Positions 1-7,736 are shown, numbered from the stretch's first letter. The stretch: DNA of 16,105 nucleotides from Lindgomyces ingoldianus (GCF_010093535.1 NW_022985256.1:10729-26833); one strand, 5' to 3'. Program-made: numbers and translations. The notes: generated by a model not told the origin, from the sequence alone.

Positions 1-119
1 TCTTTTAGCGCGTCTAAGTAGTGTTGTTAGGAATGCATTAGTGTAGGAAGAGTAGTTTAGTAGGGTCTTAGCAAAAGTAAGCAACTTAGGTGTGTAAGCA
101 ACTTGCCTGTGGTGTACGT
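1..119 (-). mobile_element. Right end of Fot1/pogo-like element F1 (partial)
   Basis: This is the right terminus of the repeat family that occurs complete at 8263-10127; the rest lies beyond the left edge. Positions 20-119 match 10027-10127 almost base for base, including two copies of GTAAGCAACTT 17 bp apart and the terminal GTACGT at 114-119. A TA follows at 120-121, as expected for a Tc1/mariner-superfamily target duplication. It is less RIP-altered than the copies further right, since several G and C bases are kept. The strand given is that of the transposase in the full copy. No coding sequence is visible here. Confidence 0.85.
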
Positions 120-278
120 TAGAGGAAAAAACGATCTAAGGAGCGTGAAGAAATTTGCTGATTTTTGCACATAATAGATGGGAGGTGCAGCAACTTTTGT
201 TAATATAACGTCTAAGTGAGGCTAGCTTCCAACGTCACAGTCAAAGGCCTGTGAGCCGATCGTCGGACGAATCTTGTA

Positions 279-307
279 CAGTCGCCTACCAAAAGTCATT
301 AGCCACT
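279..307. repeat. Left terminal inverted repeat of the Tc1-type element
   Basis: It begins CAGTCGCCTACCAAAAGT and pairs with the reverse complement of 1580-1608. The 18 outer bases are identical; mismatches occur at positions 19 and 23 of the repeat. The preceding TA (277-278) is one half of the target duplication. Confidence 0.9.
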
Positions 308-443
308 CAACGATCCGAGCTCTGCAGGGGTATAGTCAGCCCATTTAGGAAAGAGGTTACTTGACCAATTGCTACCCAAATTAAAAGATTTTTGGTTCTA
401 TAAGAAGCCTGTGTTAAGGCCTATCTTCTAGCGTTATAGTTAA

Positions 444-1502
444 TTAATAGTGAGTTAACCCGCCTTTGTTTTAGATAACTTCCTTTATGCGCTTTAACTA
501 GCTTAGGATACTCTTCCTATAATCAGCTAGTGTAATCTTTGCCTATTCCTCTTTAAGGATATCTACCATCTGCTTGCGAGTGGTAATATATTCTTGTTGC
601 TTTAAGATGCGGAGCTTTATGATCTGCTAGAGGTTCTCAATTAGGTTTAAATTAGGACTTTGTAGAGGCCAATCCATCTGTATCATGCCATGGTTGTCCA
701 TATACTTTTAGGTAGCCTTTGCAGTATGAATAGGGGCTCCATCCTGCATCTATATGCCAATACCGCGTTTCTCTGTAAGCTGCTCATAGAATGGGATGCC
801 AACGTCGTGCAGAATCTAGCAGTATTTGCTAGCATTGTTCTGCTTGCCTCTCTAGTTAATAAACAGCTCTAATTTAAAATTAAGAGAGATTACACTAAAT
901 ACAGAGACTGTAGTCCTTCCAGACTTAAATGTAGGCTTTAGGTACCGACTCTTGTACGCTTTTCCATGCTGCTGACGTACATATGGAGGTCTAGTGTCTA
1001 AGCCAACTTCAAATGTTGCTTCATCACAATAGGCTACGCAAGCCACGTCACTGCTCTTGTTATATTAATGGATTTGAGCAAAGCGGAGTCGTTTTTCTTT
1101 GTGTACAGCTGAGAGCCAAGGCTTGTGACGCGGACAGAAGGCGTAGTACTCATGTTTTGCAAGGTATCTCCTTACAGTACTAGCATGGATGCGGCAGTGG
1201 GTCTTGGACGGTGTCGCAATAGTCTGGAGCGTAGCAAAGGGATTATTTGCTGCCCAGCAAATTAAATGCCTCTCAGCGCGTTCGTCAAGCTTCGGAGGCC
1301 GGCCTGTACGCAGGGCTTTTGTATAGATAGGCTGGGGCTGCTTGCGCAGCCGGCGGATGTTATATGTAACCGTCGACTTAGGAATGCTGAGATAACTTGA
1401 AATTTTGCCAGCGCTCACGCTGTAGAGGTGGAATTGCCATATTGTATTAACAGTAGACTTAGATAGCTCTTTGCGCGAGGTTTTATTTGCTTTTGTAACT
1501 AT
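444..1502 (-). pseudogene. Tc1-type transposase, killed by in-frame stops
   Basis: This is the transposase of the surrounding element, which would bind its inverted repeats and cut and paste the DNA. A single frame runs from about 1502 to a stop at 444-446 (about 352 codons, normal for fungal Tc1 proteins), with no frameshift. The N-terminal part has a helix-turn-helix (SAGKISSYLSIPKSTVTYNI, near 1390) and the GRPPKLDERAERHL linker. The catalytic triad is kept: D in YCDEATFEVG (1023-1025), D in QDGAP (741-743) and E in NLIEN (636-638). There are 34 residues between the last two. I count nine internal stops, all TAA or TAG, including TAA at 1065-1067 and TAG at 852-854; most fit loss of a Gln or Trp codon by C-to-T change. 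The first codon is probably the ATA at 1500-1502, a former ATG. The C-terminal GGLTHY ending is typical of the group. Confidence 0.88.
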
Positions 1503-1579
1503 TAAAAAAGGTGGTAATTTAATTAAGTTACAATTAATTAAAATCAAAGCATTGTGGGGTGGCCTAGGCCTCTCGCTAA

Positions 1580-1608
1580 AGTGGCCAATCACTTTTGGTA
1601 GGCGACTG
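1580..1608. repeat. Right terminal inverted repeat of the Tc1-type element
   Basis: It ends ACTTTTGGTAGGCGACTG, the inverse of the left repeat, and is followed by TA at 1609-1610. An ATG on the minus strand at 1611-1613 straddles this end and is outside the element, so it is not the transposase start. Confidence 0.9.
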
Positions 1609-1910
1609 TACATGCGTTTTCGTGCGCATGCTGTTAAAGTTCAGCCTCAGCCTTGTAATTTCTCATTAGTTCCCCACACTTTCCTTTTCTTGCACAGCCT
1701 AACCCTTGCACCGCCCAACTTGGAGCCAATTCGCGAATCTAGAAATTCATGTGACCGAATCTCCTCTTTTGGGCAACATCGTCGCTAAATACATGGCGCA
1801 GTCGCCAATAGTCAAGATGGTACCGGTCAAGAAGATGGAAACAAAAAGTCGCTCATCCCCGGCGACTCGGCCTTGCAGCACGTCCTTCGGTTGCATTTTC
1901 CACCGTCATC

Positions 1911-3023
1911 ATGGAGGCGCTTTCGAATTCCACCACCGATGATGTTTACACCGAACTCAAACGATCAATTGTTCCTCGCGACTTATCTTCATGGGGTGGC
2001 TACGGACTATTAGCCAGCTCCTGCCCTTCTGGGAGCTCGTCCTGCGGAAGTAAGAGTTGCTGTCCGTCTGGATATACATGTAGTAAAGAAAGAAGCGACG
2101 GTACTGAGACTTTGTGCTGTCCAAACAGTGGGTATTCTTCTCCTCATGTCACCGACTCTCTAACCCCTTGCGAAATGGTTTGAGATGAATGCTTACGAGA
2201 GTTGTGAAAACAGACGATGATTGCAAGAACGTTGTCGGAGCGTTACCAGCTTGCGCAGAGAATTCGTGGACGCTGTATAGATACGGCTACTACTTCTGTT
2301 GTGCGGCCGATCGAATTGGGACATACTCTTTGGATGGTGGAATTCTGTGTCTCGAACACACACTGCCTATTCCTAGCGAAATAAGAGTTAGCGTGGTACG
2401 TTATCTTTTATTTTATCTTGCGGCATAATGCAAGTCCGAGAGCTAATCTAGCCGCATAGGTTTCTCAAGCAACCGGCGCGGCAACAAGAGCACAATCAGC
2501 AACGGGAACACTGATCACAACAACTAAACCAACGTCACCGACCTCCTCTCAAACTGGAACAACGTTAGTCCAAATCACCCCATCAACCGGCACCACACCT
2601 TCAACGGTTTCAACAATCGTTCCTAACGCCACTCCCAGTCCCCAAGCCTCCAAATCATCGCGCGTAAAACCAACAACCATCGTCATTGCCGCACTCGCTG
2701 GTGCATTCGCACTCCTCCTCATTTTCGTAATATGGTATTTCCGAAGAAAGATAAGGGCCAAGAAGGCACTACGCATAGCAAATATGCCGGCGCAACCGGT
2801 AGATTCCGATGGGTATGCCATAACCCCCGACGTTGTGAAGCCCACCATGTATGATGTTTTTGGAGCGGCTCGTGCTCGAGCTTCAATGGCCACGCCGTCA
2901 CCGGTGGTAGGAGGACCACCTACGTATGCTTATCCGGCGCCGCAGGGATATGAGTTGGCTGGGAATGTGATGCCGCCGCCGCTGAGAAGTGAGTTAGACG
3001 GAAGGAATCCGCCGCCTTATTGA
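1911..3023 (+). CDS. Cys-rich, Ser/Thr-stalk single-pass membrane protein (three exons)
   Basis: The proposed exons are 1911-2127, 2214-2395 and 2460-3023; joined, they give 320 residues in one frame. Residues 23-32 (RDLSSWGGYG) start a cysteine domain with 12 Cys (38, 45, 50, 51, 57, 69, 70, 76, 86, 101, 102, 118). This layout is common in an uncharacterised ascomycete cell-surface family. A Ser/Thr/Pro-rich stalk follows (about 134-200), probably O-glycosylated, then one membrane helix (about 207-227, starting IVIAALAGAFALLL) and a basic stop-transfer RRK. The 90-residue tail is Pro-rich and has PPTY (286-289) and a C-terminal PPPY (317-320). The architecture resembles Wsc/Mid2-type wall sensors, but no WSC domain is present, so a sensor role is only a guess. 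No signal peptide follows the ATG at 1911, which is the only in-frame ATG. The frame is open back to a TAG near 1810, so an upstream exon or a lost start is likely. Confidence 0.75.
2128..2213 (+). other. Intron 1 of the membrane-protein gene (86 bp)
   Basis: The donor GTGGGT follows CCAAACA and the acceptor is AAAACAG before ACGATG. A CTTAC branch-like motif lies about 20 bases upstream of the acceptor. Splicing here joins the phase-1 exon end to the frame reading NNDDCKNV, restoring the Cys domain. The nearby GTATTC donor would lead into a stop. Confidence 0.7.
2396..2459 (+). other. Intron 2 of the membrane-protein gene (64 bp)
   Basis: The donor GTACGT is strong, the acceptor is GCATAG and a GCTAAT branch-like motif lies about 15 bases before it. 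Both exon ends are in phase 0, joining IRVSV to VSQATG and opening the Ser/Thr stalk. Unspliced, the frame stops at 2426-2428. Confidence 0.8.
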
Positions 3024-3446
3024 TTTGTGAGTGAAGAGTTTCTTGTAGAAGTTAGCGTCAGGTGGTTGATTGCCCTTCGTGTAATTTCTGAATCTGATAT
3101 GACTGTAATGATAATCTGGCCTTCTTTTATTTAACATGTGCACCGACTCGCTGTCTCTTCCCTTATACTTCTCGTTATCAAGCGGCCTTCCAGCGTTCTC
3201 TCTGATAGTATTGGAGATGCGAAATTTACGGCGTGTGCTACCATGTCCACACTCTTCTCCCATGTTTCTCCTCCTTTCCCTTCCCCACTTTCCCAATTTG
3301 TTTATTTGCTCTTTCCCTTCCCTGAACTTCTCCCGAAGCAAAGTTCCCTTAACCCCCCCATCTCCCTCTCCACTTCGTGCTCTATCTGTTTCCCCATAGT
3401 GGTTATATCTTTCCTAGGCAGAGTAAACAGTATCGCAATAAGAATA
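3024..3446. other. Intergenic, pyrimidine-rich; no gene supported
   Basis: This is the 3' region of the membrane-protein gene running up to the tRNA. From about 3255 to 3390 the plus strand is strongly C/T-rich, with runs of CCCTT and CCTCC and a run of seven C. Overlapping open frames here encode only the low-complexity Ser/Pro/Leu peptides such a tract gives and match nothing I know. It could be a promoter-type pyrimidine tract or simple sequence. Confidence 0.6.
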
Positions 3447-3520
3447 GCCCGGCCGGCACAATTGGTTAGTGCGTAAGACTCTTAATGTTAAGGTTGCGAG
3501 TTCGAGTCTCGCGTCGGGAT
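3447..3520 (+). tRNA. tRNA-Lys (anticodon CUU), intronless
   Basis: The cloverleaf folds over 74 nt. The acceptor arm is 3447-3453 with 3513-3519 and the D stem is GCAC/GTGC around loop AATTGGTTA. The anticodon loop CTCTTAA holds CTT at 3481-3483, the variable loop is AGGTT, and the T arm is a perfect GCGAG/CTCGC around TTCGAGT. The internal polymerase III boxes are visible: an A box (GGCACAATTGG, 3455-3465) and a B box (GAGTTCGAGTC, 3498-3508). Two pairs are imperfect: the first acceptor pair is G with A (3447 and 3519), and one anticodon-stem pair is G with G (3477 and 3487). It may therefore be a diverged or failing copy. The CUU anticodon and T arm make the identity firm. Confidence 0.88.
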
Positions 3521-3525
3521 CTATC

Positions 3526-3530
3526 TTTTT
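3526..3530 (+). terminator. RNA polymerase III T-run terminator of the tRNA
   Basis: Five consecutive T residues start five bases after the discriminator base of tRNA-Lys, which is the usual stop signal for polymerase III. It suggests the transcription unit, if still active, is complete. Confidence 0.75.
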
Positions 3531-3798
3531 GTTATTTGGGAGTGGTTATTCCTGAGTTATGTTTTTGTGAGTGAAATGGTGTATTTGTCTCCTTTTGTTC
3601 TGCCTACATGTTCACCGTCAGGACCAAGTTAATAGATAGCTACAAGGACGTGCTGCATGTTCTGATGTTAATTCATGTAGTAAGTGCTATACATAATCAG
3701 TCCCTCCGTGACTTCCCACAATTCCCAAACTCCATATGACGCGAGGCAGTGCACTCCACACCAAAATCTAATGCAGACTGTTCATTCCTTTCCTACGA

Positions 3799-4717
3799 CT
3801 ATGCAGTAGCTCCATTCTCACCATTTCCAATACCGCCTGTAAAACCGCCAATGGAATCTTGATACCAGAACACTTCTCCCCTCCCCAGTCCCTTCCCACC
3901 TTTTCCATATACCCTGCTACCGCTGAATTCCTCAACCACCTGCTCAATCTCGCGTTCTGTCAACTTTCTCTCCCCAGGCTCAGGTGCCGGATGCAATACG
4001 CATTTTTCAATTCTCCGAGACCAATTTGCCCGTCATCACCATTGTCAAAGGCTTCAAATGCTGCCAACAACTCGCTAGGATATGATAGTCCGGAGAGGAG
4101 ATCCGAAAGGGTGGAAATATATGTAGCGAGTTTTATAGACTGGGCGCCGTTGGGAAAGTACGATGCTGGCATGGATGGTGTGGGTGGAAGGCGAGGTGGG
4201 AGAGCATGTCCATTACGTCCACTGAGTTGACGCTGCCATTGTTGTTGCGGTCTAGCACACTAAAAGACTCGCGCATGCTGTAGAGGGGAGTGGTGGGATC
4301 TTCGAGAGCCCATCGGTGGAGCCTATTCGTGCTAGAGGGGCTGATCGCGATGCGGGAGGTGGGGTGGAGCTTACACCGTCAAAGCTGGAGGTCATGGTGC
4401 TGTATTGTTGGTTCGTACGGTATGTTGTGTAGATGTAGAGACGTGTCTTGAGGGGAGCGAGTGGGGGAGTTGGGGTGCTCAGCGGCGGTAGTTGTGCTGC
4501 GAGTGTTCAGCCATGCGGGTACGTTCAGGGACGCATTGCTCACGGCGCAGTTTCGGAGAGGAGTATGCGATGGTGTGGTCGCGGTCAGCTTCAGAGGGCA
4601 TGTTGTAGGTGTTGACGGCTTGACAGTAGATGGAGAGTGCGTGAGAGGCGAGTTGGGGCGGCGAGGGCTTGTAGGGCGTTGGAGCGGTAGACCGCTGCGG
4701 GTCAGTATTTGAGGCAT
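3799..4717 (-). pseudogene. EF-hand (calmodulin/light-chain-like) protein gene, frameshifted
   Basis: The expected product is a small EF-hand protein with a disordered Ser/Pro/Thr-rich N-terminus, a class common in ascomycetes. The first frame runs from 4717: a Pro-rich head (LQRPTSPRRPNSPL), then MRESFSVLDRNNNGSVNSVD (4276-4217) with calcium loop one, then DMLSHLA. The frame is lost at about 4186-4191 by what looks like one missing base and resumes as PPTPSMPASYFPNGAQSIKL. It runs through loop two (DNGDDGQIGLGE, 4046-4011) and is lost again at about 3997-3999, also by one base. It then ends as HPAPEPGERKLTEREIEQVV to the stop at 3799-3801. A TGA also cuts the first frame at 4379-4381; a 78-bp intron (4418 to 4341, GTACGA...CAG) would remove it in frame. 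No splice choice explains the two later shifts without deleting conserved residues. Loop two has Gly at its third position, so calcium binding there would be weak. Confidence 0.72.
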
Positions 4718-4998
4718 TCGGGAACGCTGCTGCGCGGACCATGTTGTGTTAGCAAGGTTCCGTGCGACGTGGACAATGCGGCGACGTGCAATGCAAGTGG
4801 ATGGTGTTGTTTTCGTGGTGTTGATGTTTGCCTAATTCCCGCGACTGTAGCCAAGCTCGGAGCCTCAAAGGGCCCTCTCCCCTAGCAACAAGAAGGGGTC
4901 CTACTAGCTCCTCTACTAACAAGGCTAGCTAACAAGGGGATTAAAAACGCTTTCTCTGTTAAGGTGTCTAAGAGAATTTTATAATTTTTTACGTAATA
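4718..4998. other. Upstream flank of the EF-hand gene and edge of the AT-rich block
   Basis: An alternative minus-strand start at 4742 opens a frame that does not join the EF-hand domains. From about 4860 rightwards, composition drifts toward AT with frequent CTAG, as if lightly RIP-altered. A TA at 4997-4998 marks the point where the inverted F element starts. No promoter motif or other gene can be named. Confidence 0.5.
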
Positions 4999-5093
4999 AC
5001 GTACACTACAGGCAAGTTGCTTATACGTCTAAGTTACTTACTTTTACTAAGGCTACACTAAACTACTTCTTTTACACTAATATATTTCTAATA

Positions 5094-5123
5094 ATTATTA
5101 GCAGAGCTTGCTCCGCTTATTAT
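5094..5123. repeat. Imperfect hairpin inside F2
   Basis: The arms ATTATTAGCAGAGC and GCTCCGCTTATTAT pair at 11 of 14 positions around a TT loop. It lies at the left end of the insert that interrupts F2. Confidence 0.6.
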
Positions 5124-5133
5124 ATTTAGGTTT

Positions 5134-5173
5134 GCAGAACAAAAAGTTGAGCAGAACAAAAAGTTGAGCAGAA
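5134..5173. repeat. 17-bp tandem repeat (two copies plus a partial)
   Basis: GCAGAACAAAAAGTTGA occurs at 5134-5150 and again, identical, at 5151-5167, followed by GCAGAA. Both copies lack RIP changes although they contain CA, so the duplication may be young or too short to be a RIP target. Confidence 0.9.
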
Positions 5174-5417
5174 TCTCCTCCTTTAGACGCGCTAGTTAGT
5201 TAGAATTTCTGTAGATAAACTCTAGTAACGCTCTTTCTCTGTTATCTTATGTATTTCTTACATTCTTTTTTAAAAAAAATGTATACCTAATATAAGTGCA
5301 CCTTTATCTTAATTTGTACGCAGTTTGCTCTAGCATACGTTGTGTAAAACATGTTTAAATAATAGTTAGTTGCGTCTGTTTCACCACTCTAGCTACATTA
5401 GTGTGTCAGGGATTAGC

Positions 5418-5606
5418 AGTTGCTTACACACCTGAGTTGCTTACTTTTGCTAAGACCACACCACAACAAACTCTATTATAGCCTATAACAACCCGCTCTA
5501 GCACTATATAGTATAGTACAGCCTAAAATATTATTTAAATACTACTTCTACTTCTTGCTTACACGTTTGCGTGTTATGCCTAGTCTAATTACACTGTTCG
5601 CAGCGC
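5418..5606 (-). mobile_element. Left-end fragment of F element (F3), lacking its outer tip
   Basis: From AGTTGCTTACACACCTGAG to GCAGCGC it follows the left part of F4 and F5 (from about 7752 and 8279), but the outermost 16 or so bases are missing and replaced by unrelated sequence. Homology stops sharply at 5606. F4 and F5 continue CTTTAGGATAGC at that point, whereas here TGTTACAATC follows, which looks like a retrotransposon LTR end. It covers the sequence downstream of the transposase C-terminus, so no catalytic part is present. Confidence 0.8.
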
Positions 5607-6640
5607 TGTTACAATCTTTACTTCAGGGAAATGGTTTCCAGAGTACACGGGGCCAAGGTGAGAAGTGGGGGGGATTCTAGAGGTGAGGAAGCTAGACTAA
5701 CAACAGGTGTACAGTCCGCGTAGTCTTGCTTTTAGAGAGGAGAGATAGGCTAACTATGGTTTGCCCTTTAACAGCAGTATAAGGTGCTTAGGTTAAACAG
5801 TTCTAGTAGAACAAGATAGAGATATATATAGTGCAAAATATATAATTAGATTACTCTTATTAAAAAGTAGCAATGCTACTTAGTCTATGTAATAATAACT
5901 AAACTAAACTTTAATTACAACTTTTCTAATAAGAGTTACAACCTAAACTATATACATAGAGTTCTAAGAGTTAATTATTATTGCGCGTTATAAGCACTTT
6001 CTTACTATAGCGCGTATTAGCACTTATACCGCTTAACATTATTTTCTTATTAGACACTACACTTAGCTATGCACTAGTCTAATAAGTCTATCTATTTGTT
6101 GTCTGTTAGGTTCTGTAACTTAATAAGTAAAGTAATAAAAAAACTCTAGCCTTATTTATTTAAACAATAAGGCACTAATAAGTAGTAGCTTATAGTCTAA
6201 TTTTAGGTTATAACATGCAGAGTCCTCTTTTTATTAGCGTTTTTACTATTTTACTTACACTGTTATAAGTGTTAAAGTATTTTTTTTTATCTAGTGTGTG
6301 CTCTTCTATAAACACTTCTTAGAAGTCTATCTTTCTTAGTCTTAACTATGCCTTATTAGCCTTTGTGTTAGTCTGCCTACGCTTGCTGTTCACGCGCTGT
6401 TGCTTGTTTTGCCCCTCTTTACTATACAAAAATACAGATATGTAGTCCTTGTTATTTAGTAGAGTCCTTTTATATTCTAATCTTATTATTAGACAAGTGT
6501 GTAAAATGTGTTTAAAAGAGAAATTATTATAACGCTTTTATTTCTAATGTAGCTTAGGATTATTTAAAGAAAAAGCGTAAGCAGCTTCCTTTTAAAATAA
6601 AAGATGCTTATAACTAACAAAAACAGAAGTAACATATAAT

Positions 6641-6994
6641 AAAGAAAAAGATAAAGCGCAACTTAGAGAAGCTATAACTAATCTAGGCTTAAAAGTTTTA
6701 GTTCTAAAAGCAGCTTAATCTCCTTAAGAATTAAAAAGTAAAATATCTAAGAAAAACTTCTTATCCTTATATAAGATTAAAGCACTTAAGGTAGAAGCTT
6801 ATAGTTCTCCTTCTTTTTAGCTTGTCTTACTAGGTTAGCTGCTGTCTACATTACAGCTATTTAATGTTGCAGTAGTTTCTTCTACTATTAATAGTAGTGC
6901 TTTATAGTCTAGAGAACTTTCCCTAGGCTAGTTCTAGCTAGAAGAGACCTCTAATGGTCTTAGAGAAGCTAGAGAGCGTTTGTTAGGTTCTTAA
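6641..6994 (+). pseudogene. Possible coding relic of unknown family
   Basis: A plus-strand frame of 117 codons ends at TAA 6992-6994 and contains eight TAA/TAG stops, with longer open runs than its surroundings. It includes KEKDKAQLREAITNLGLKVL at the start and LEETSNGLREARERLLGS at the end, a mixed composition unusual for the AT-rich block. I do not recognise the family. Its strand is opposite to the gypsy integrase, so it may belong to another element inside the gypsy relic or be coincidental. Confidence 0.3.
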
Positions 6995-7139
6995 TATGTT
7001 TTTATATGTTTTTACTAGTAAGCTATTTTTTTTATTTTACTAAAAACTTTTTTTCTTTTTAAGAATTAACTATTTATTTAACTTTATATTCTGCTTTAAT
7101 ATCTTTTTATTTTATTATAAAGAGAGGTATTTCTTTTAG

Positions 7140-7734
7140 CGCCTTCTTAAGTTTTAAGACATAGAACTAAAGGTGTATACATTTCTTTTAAAAGCTTAAG
7201 TTTATAATTATCTTTCTGCGCCTAGAGTACTTTATATAGGCTAATGCGCTTTTCTACAAGTTTTTAAGAAAGCCTAAAAGTGCAGAGATTTTTAGTTTTA
7301 AAATACACATAATTCTTAAGTGTAATTATAGGCGCCTTTTTTTAGGCTTTATTTACATTTTATTTTATTTCTTTCTAACTAGCCTTAGCTTTAACTACTA
7401 ATTTTTAGTGCAGCTCTAATAGCTATAACAGTTAGGTAGCAGTTTCTAGCAGGTCTATTAATTATATGCTATAAAGTGTAAAGCAGGGGTAATAGCTAAA
7501 ATTAGCTTTGTACAGTGTTTCCTTTATAGTAGCAGATTCTACTGAGTTAATAGCTAGCTAGGCTATAGAGAGCTATTCTGTCTAATTTGTCTAGTTATAA
7601 GATACATACTTTCGTAAGTATCTTTCTACTTTAGCATTTAGCCTTTCTATTTAACTGTCTGTCTGTAGATAGTATGCTATAGATAGCCTGTGTTTTATTT
7701 CTAGGTATCTTATTATAGCTTCCTAGAGCCTGCT
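7140..7734 (-). pseudogene. Ty3/gypsy integrase, C-terminal half, RIP-degraded
   Basis: Integrase inserts the retroelement cDNA into the genome. Read on the minus strand through stops in a single frame, it gives IKHRLSIAYYLQTDS, a stop, IERLNAKVERYLRKYV, which corresponds to the family's TAYHPQTDGQTER core including the catalytic Glu. Next comes INSVESATIKETLYKANFSY, the conserved block after the core. The C-terminal domain follows, with YVYFKTKNLCTFRLS, KKL-like spacing and SLYKVL at the GPY/F position. The stops are TAA and TAG at positions where Gln or Trp is usual. The N-terminal zinc-binding part and the first two catalytic Asp residues are missing because F4 interrupts the frame at 7736. 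It cannot be functional. Confidence 0.75.
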
Positions 7735-7736
7735 TA

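Larger units (their letters stand above)
279..1608 (-). mobile_element. Complete but dead Tc1-type DNA transposon (DD34E)
   Basis: A 1330-bp element is bounded by inverted repeats (279-307 and 1580-1608; the first 18 bases are identical, with two mismatches in 29) and flanked on both sides by TA (277-278 and 1609-1610). Inside is one minus-strand transposase frame with D, D and E catalytic positions in DD34E spacing, which places it in the Tc1 branch of Tc1/mariner. Size and structure are normal for the group. The coding frame is closed by several stops, so it cannot move by itself. It sits in ordinary-composition DNA about 300 bp upstream of the membrane-protein gene at 1911 and may affect that promoter. 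Confidence 0.9.
4999..5196 (+). mobile_element. Inverted right end of F element (F2), with an insert
   Basis: It begins ACGTAC after TA and matches the reverse complement of the right end at 10027-10127 for about 95 bp, including both AAGTTGCTTAC-like units. The beyond-repeat segment (CTACACTAAACTACTTC...) shows that this is the right end and not the left. At about 5094 the match breaks into a roughly 87-bp insert. It seems to resume at 5181-5195 (TTTAGACGCGCTAG), which mirrors positions 4-18 of F1. After that no F homology is seen, so the copy is truncated. Confidence 0.75.
5607..7736 (-). mobile_element. Ty3/gypsy-type retrotransposon relic, minus orientation
   Basis: The left edge, TGTTACAATC, starts exactly where F3 homology ends, as an LTR terminus would. 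The first 100 bp or so (to about 5720) keep G-rich runs, in contrast to the AT-rich rest. The right part encodes a minus-strand integrase (7140-7734). Between them (about 5720-7140) I see RIP-altered sequence without a nameable domain apart from an open-looking plus-strand stretch at 6641. The protease, reverse transcriptase and RNase H that should lie upstream of integrase are absent, because F4 interrupts the element at TA 7735-7736 and the continuation is not found in the window. The LTR inner boundary and a second LTR could not be located. Confidence 0.6.

Noticed and set aside
690..872. Plus-strand open frames at 690-872 and 1471-1788
   Set aside because: They lie antisense to, or run out of, the Tc1-type transposase and have no recognisable content.
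1706..1942. Open frame 1706-1942 as an upstream exon of the membrane protein
   Set aside because: It is in another frame from the Cys domain, has no hydrophobic leader and no convincing donor site.
2549..2919. Minus-strand open frames across 2549-2919
   Set aside because: They are shadows of the Ser/Thr stalk and membrane helix of the plus-strand gene.
3136..3476. Overlapping plus-strand frames and a minus-strand frame around 2994-3476
   Set aside because: They are low-complexity products of the pyrimidine tract; one runs into the tRNA.
3859..4230. Plus-strand frame 3859-4230 and 4461-4712
   Set aside because: They are antisense to the EF-hand gene, whose conserved loops are on the minus strand.
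4011..4252. Explaining the EF-hand frame switches as short introns
   Set aside because: The possible GT-AG pairs (about 51 and 43 bp) would remove conserved EF-hand residues, and the first does not restore the frame.
4479..4742. Minus-strand frame starting at 4742 as the true N-terminus of the EF-hand protein
   Set aside because: It is not in frame with the EF-hand block, whereas the frame from 4717 is exactly in frame with it.
1..5196. F1 and F2 as the outer ends of one composite transposon carrying the gene island
   Set aside because: The termini face inward with their outer tips touching the island, and no F ends in the needed orientation were found to define a carried unit.
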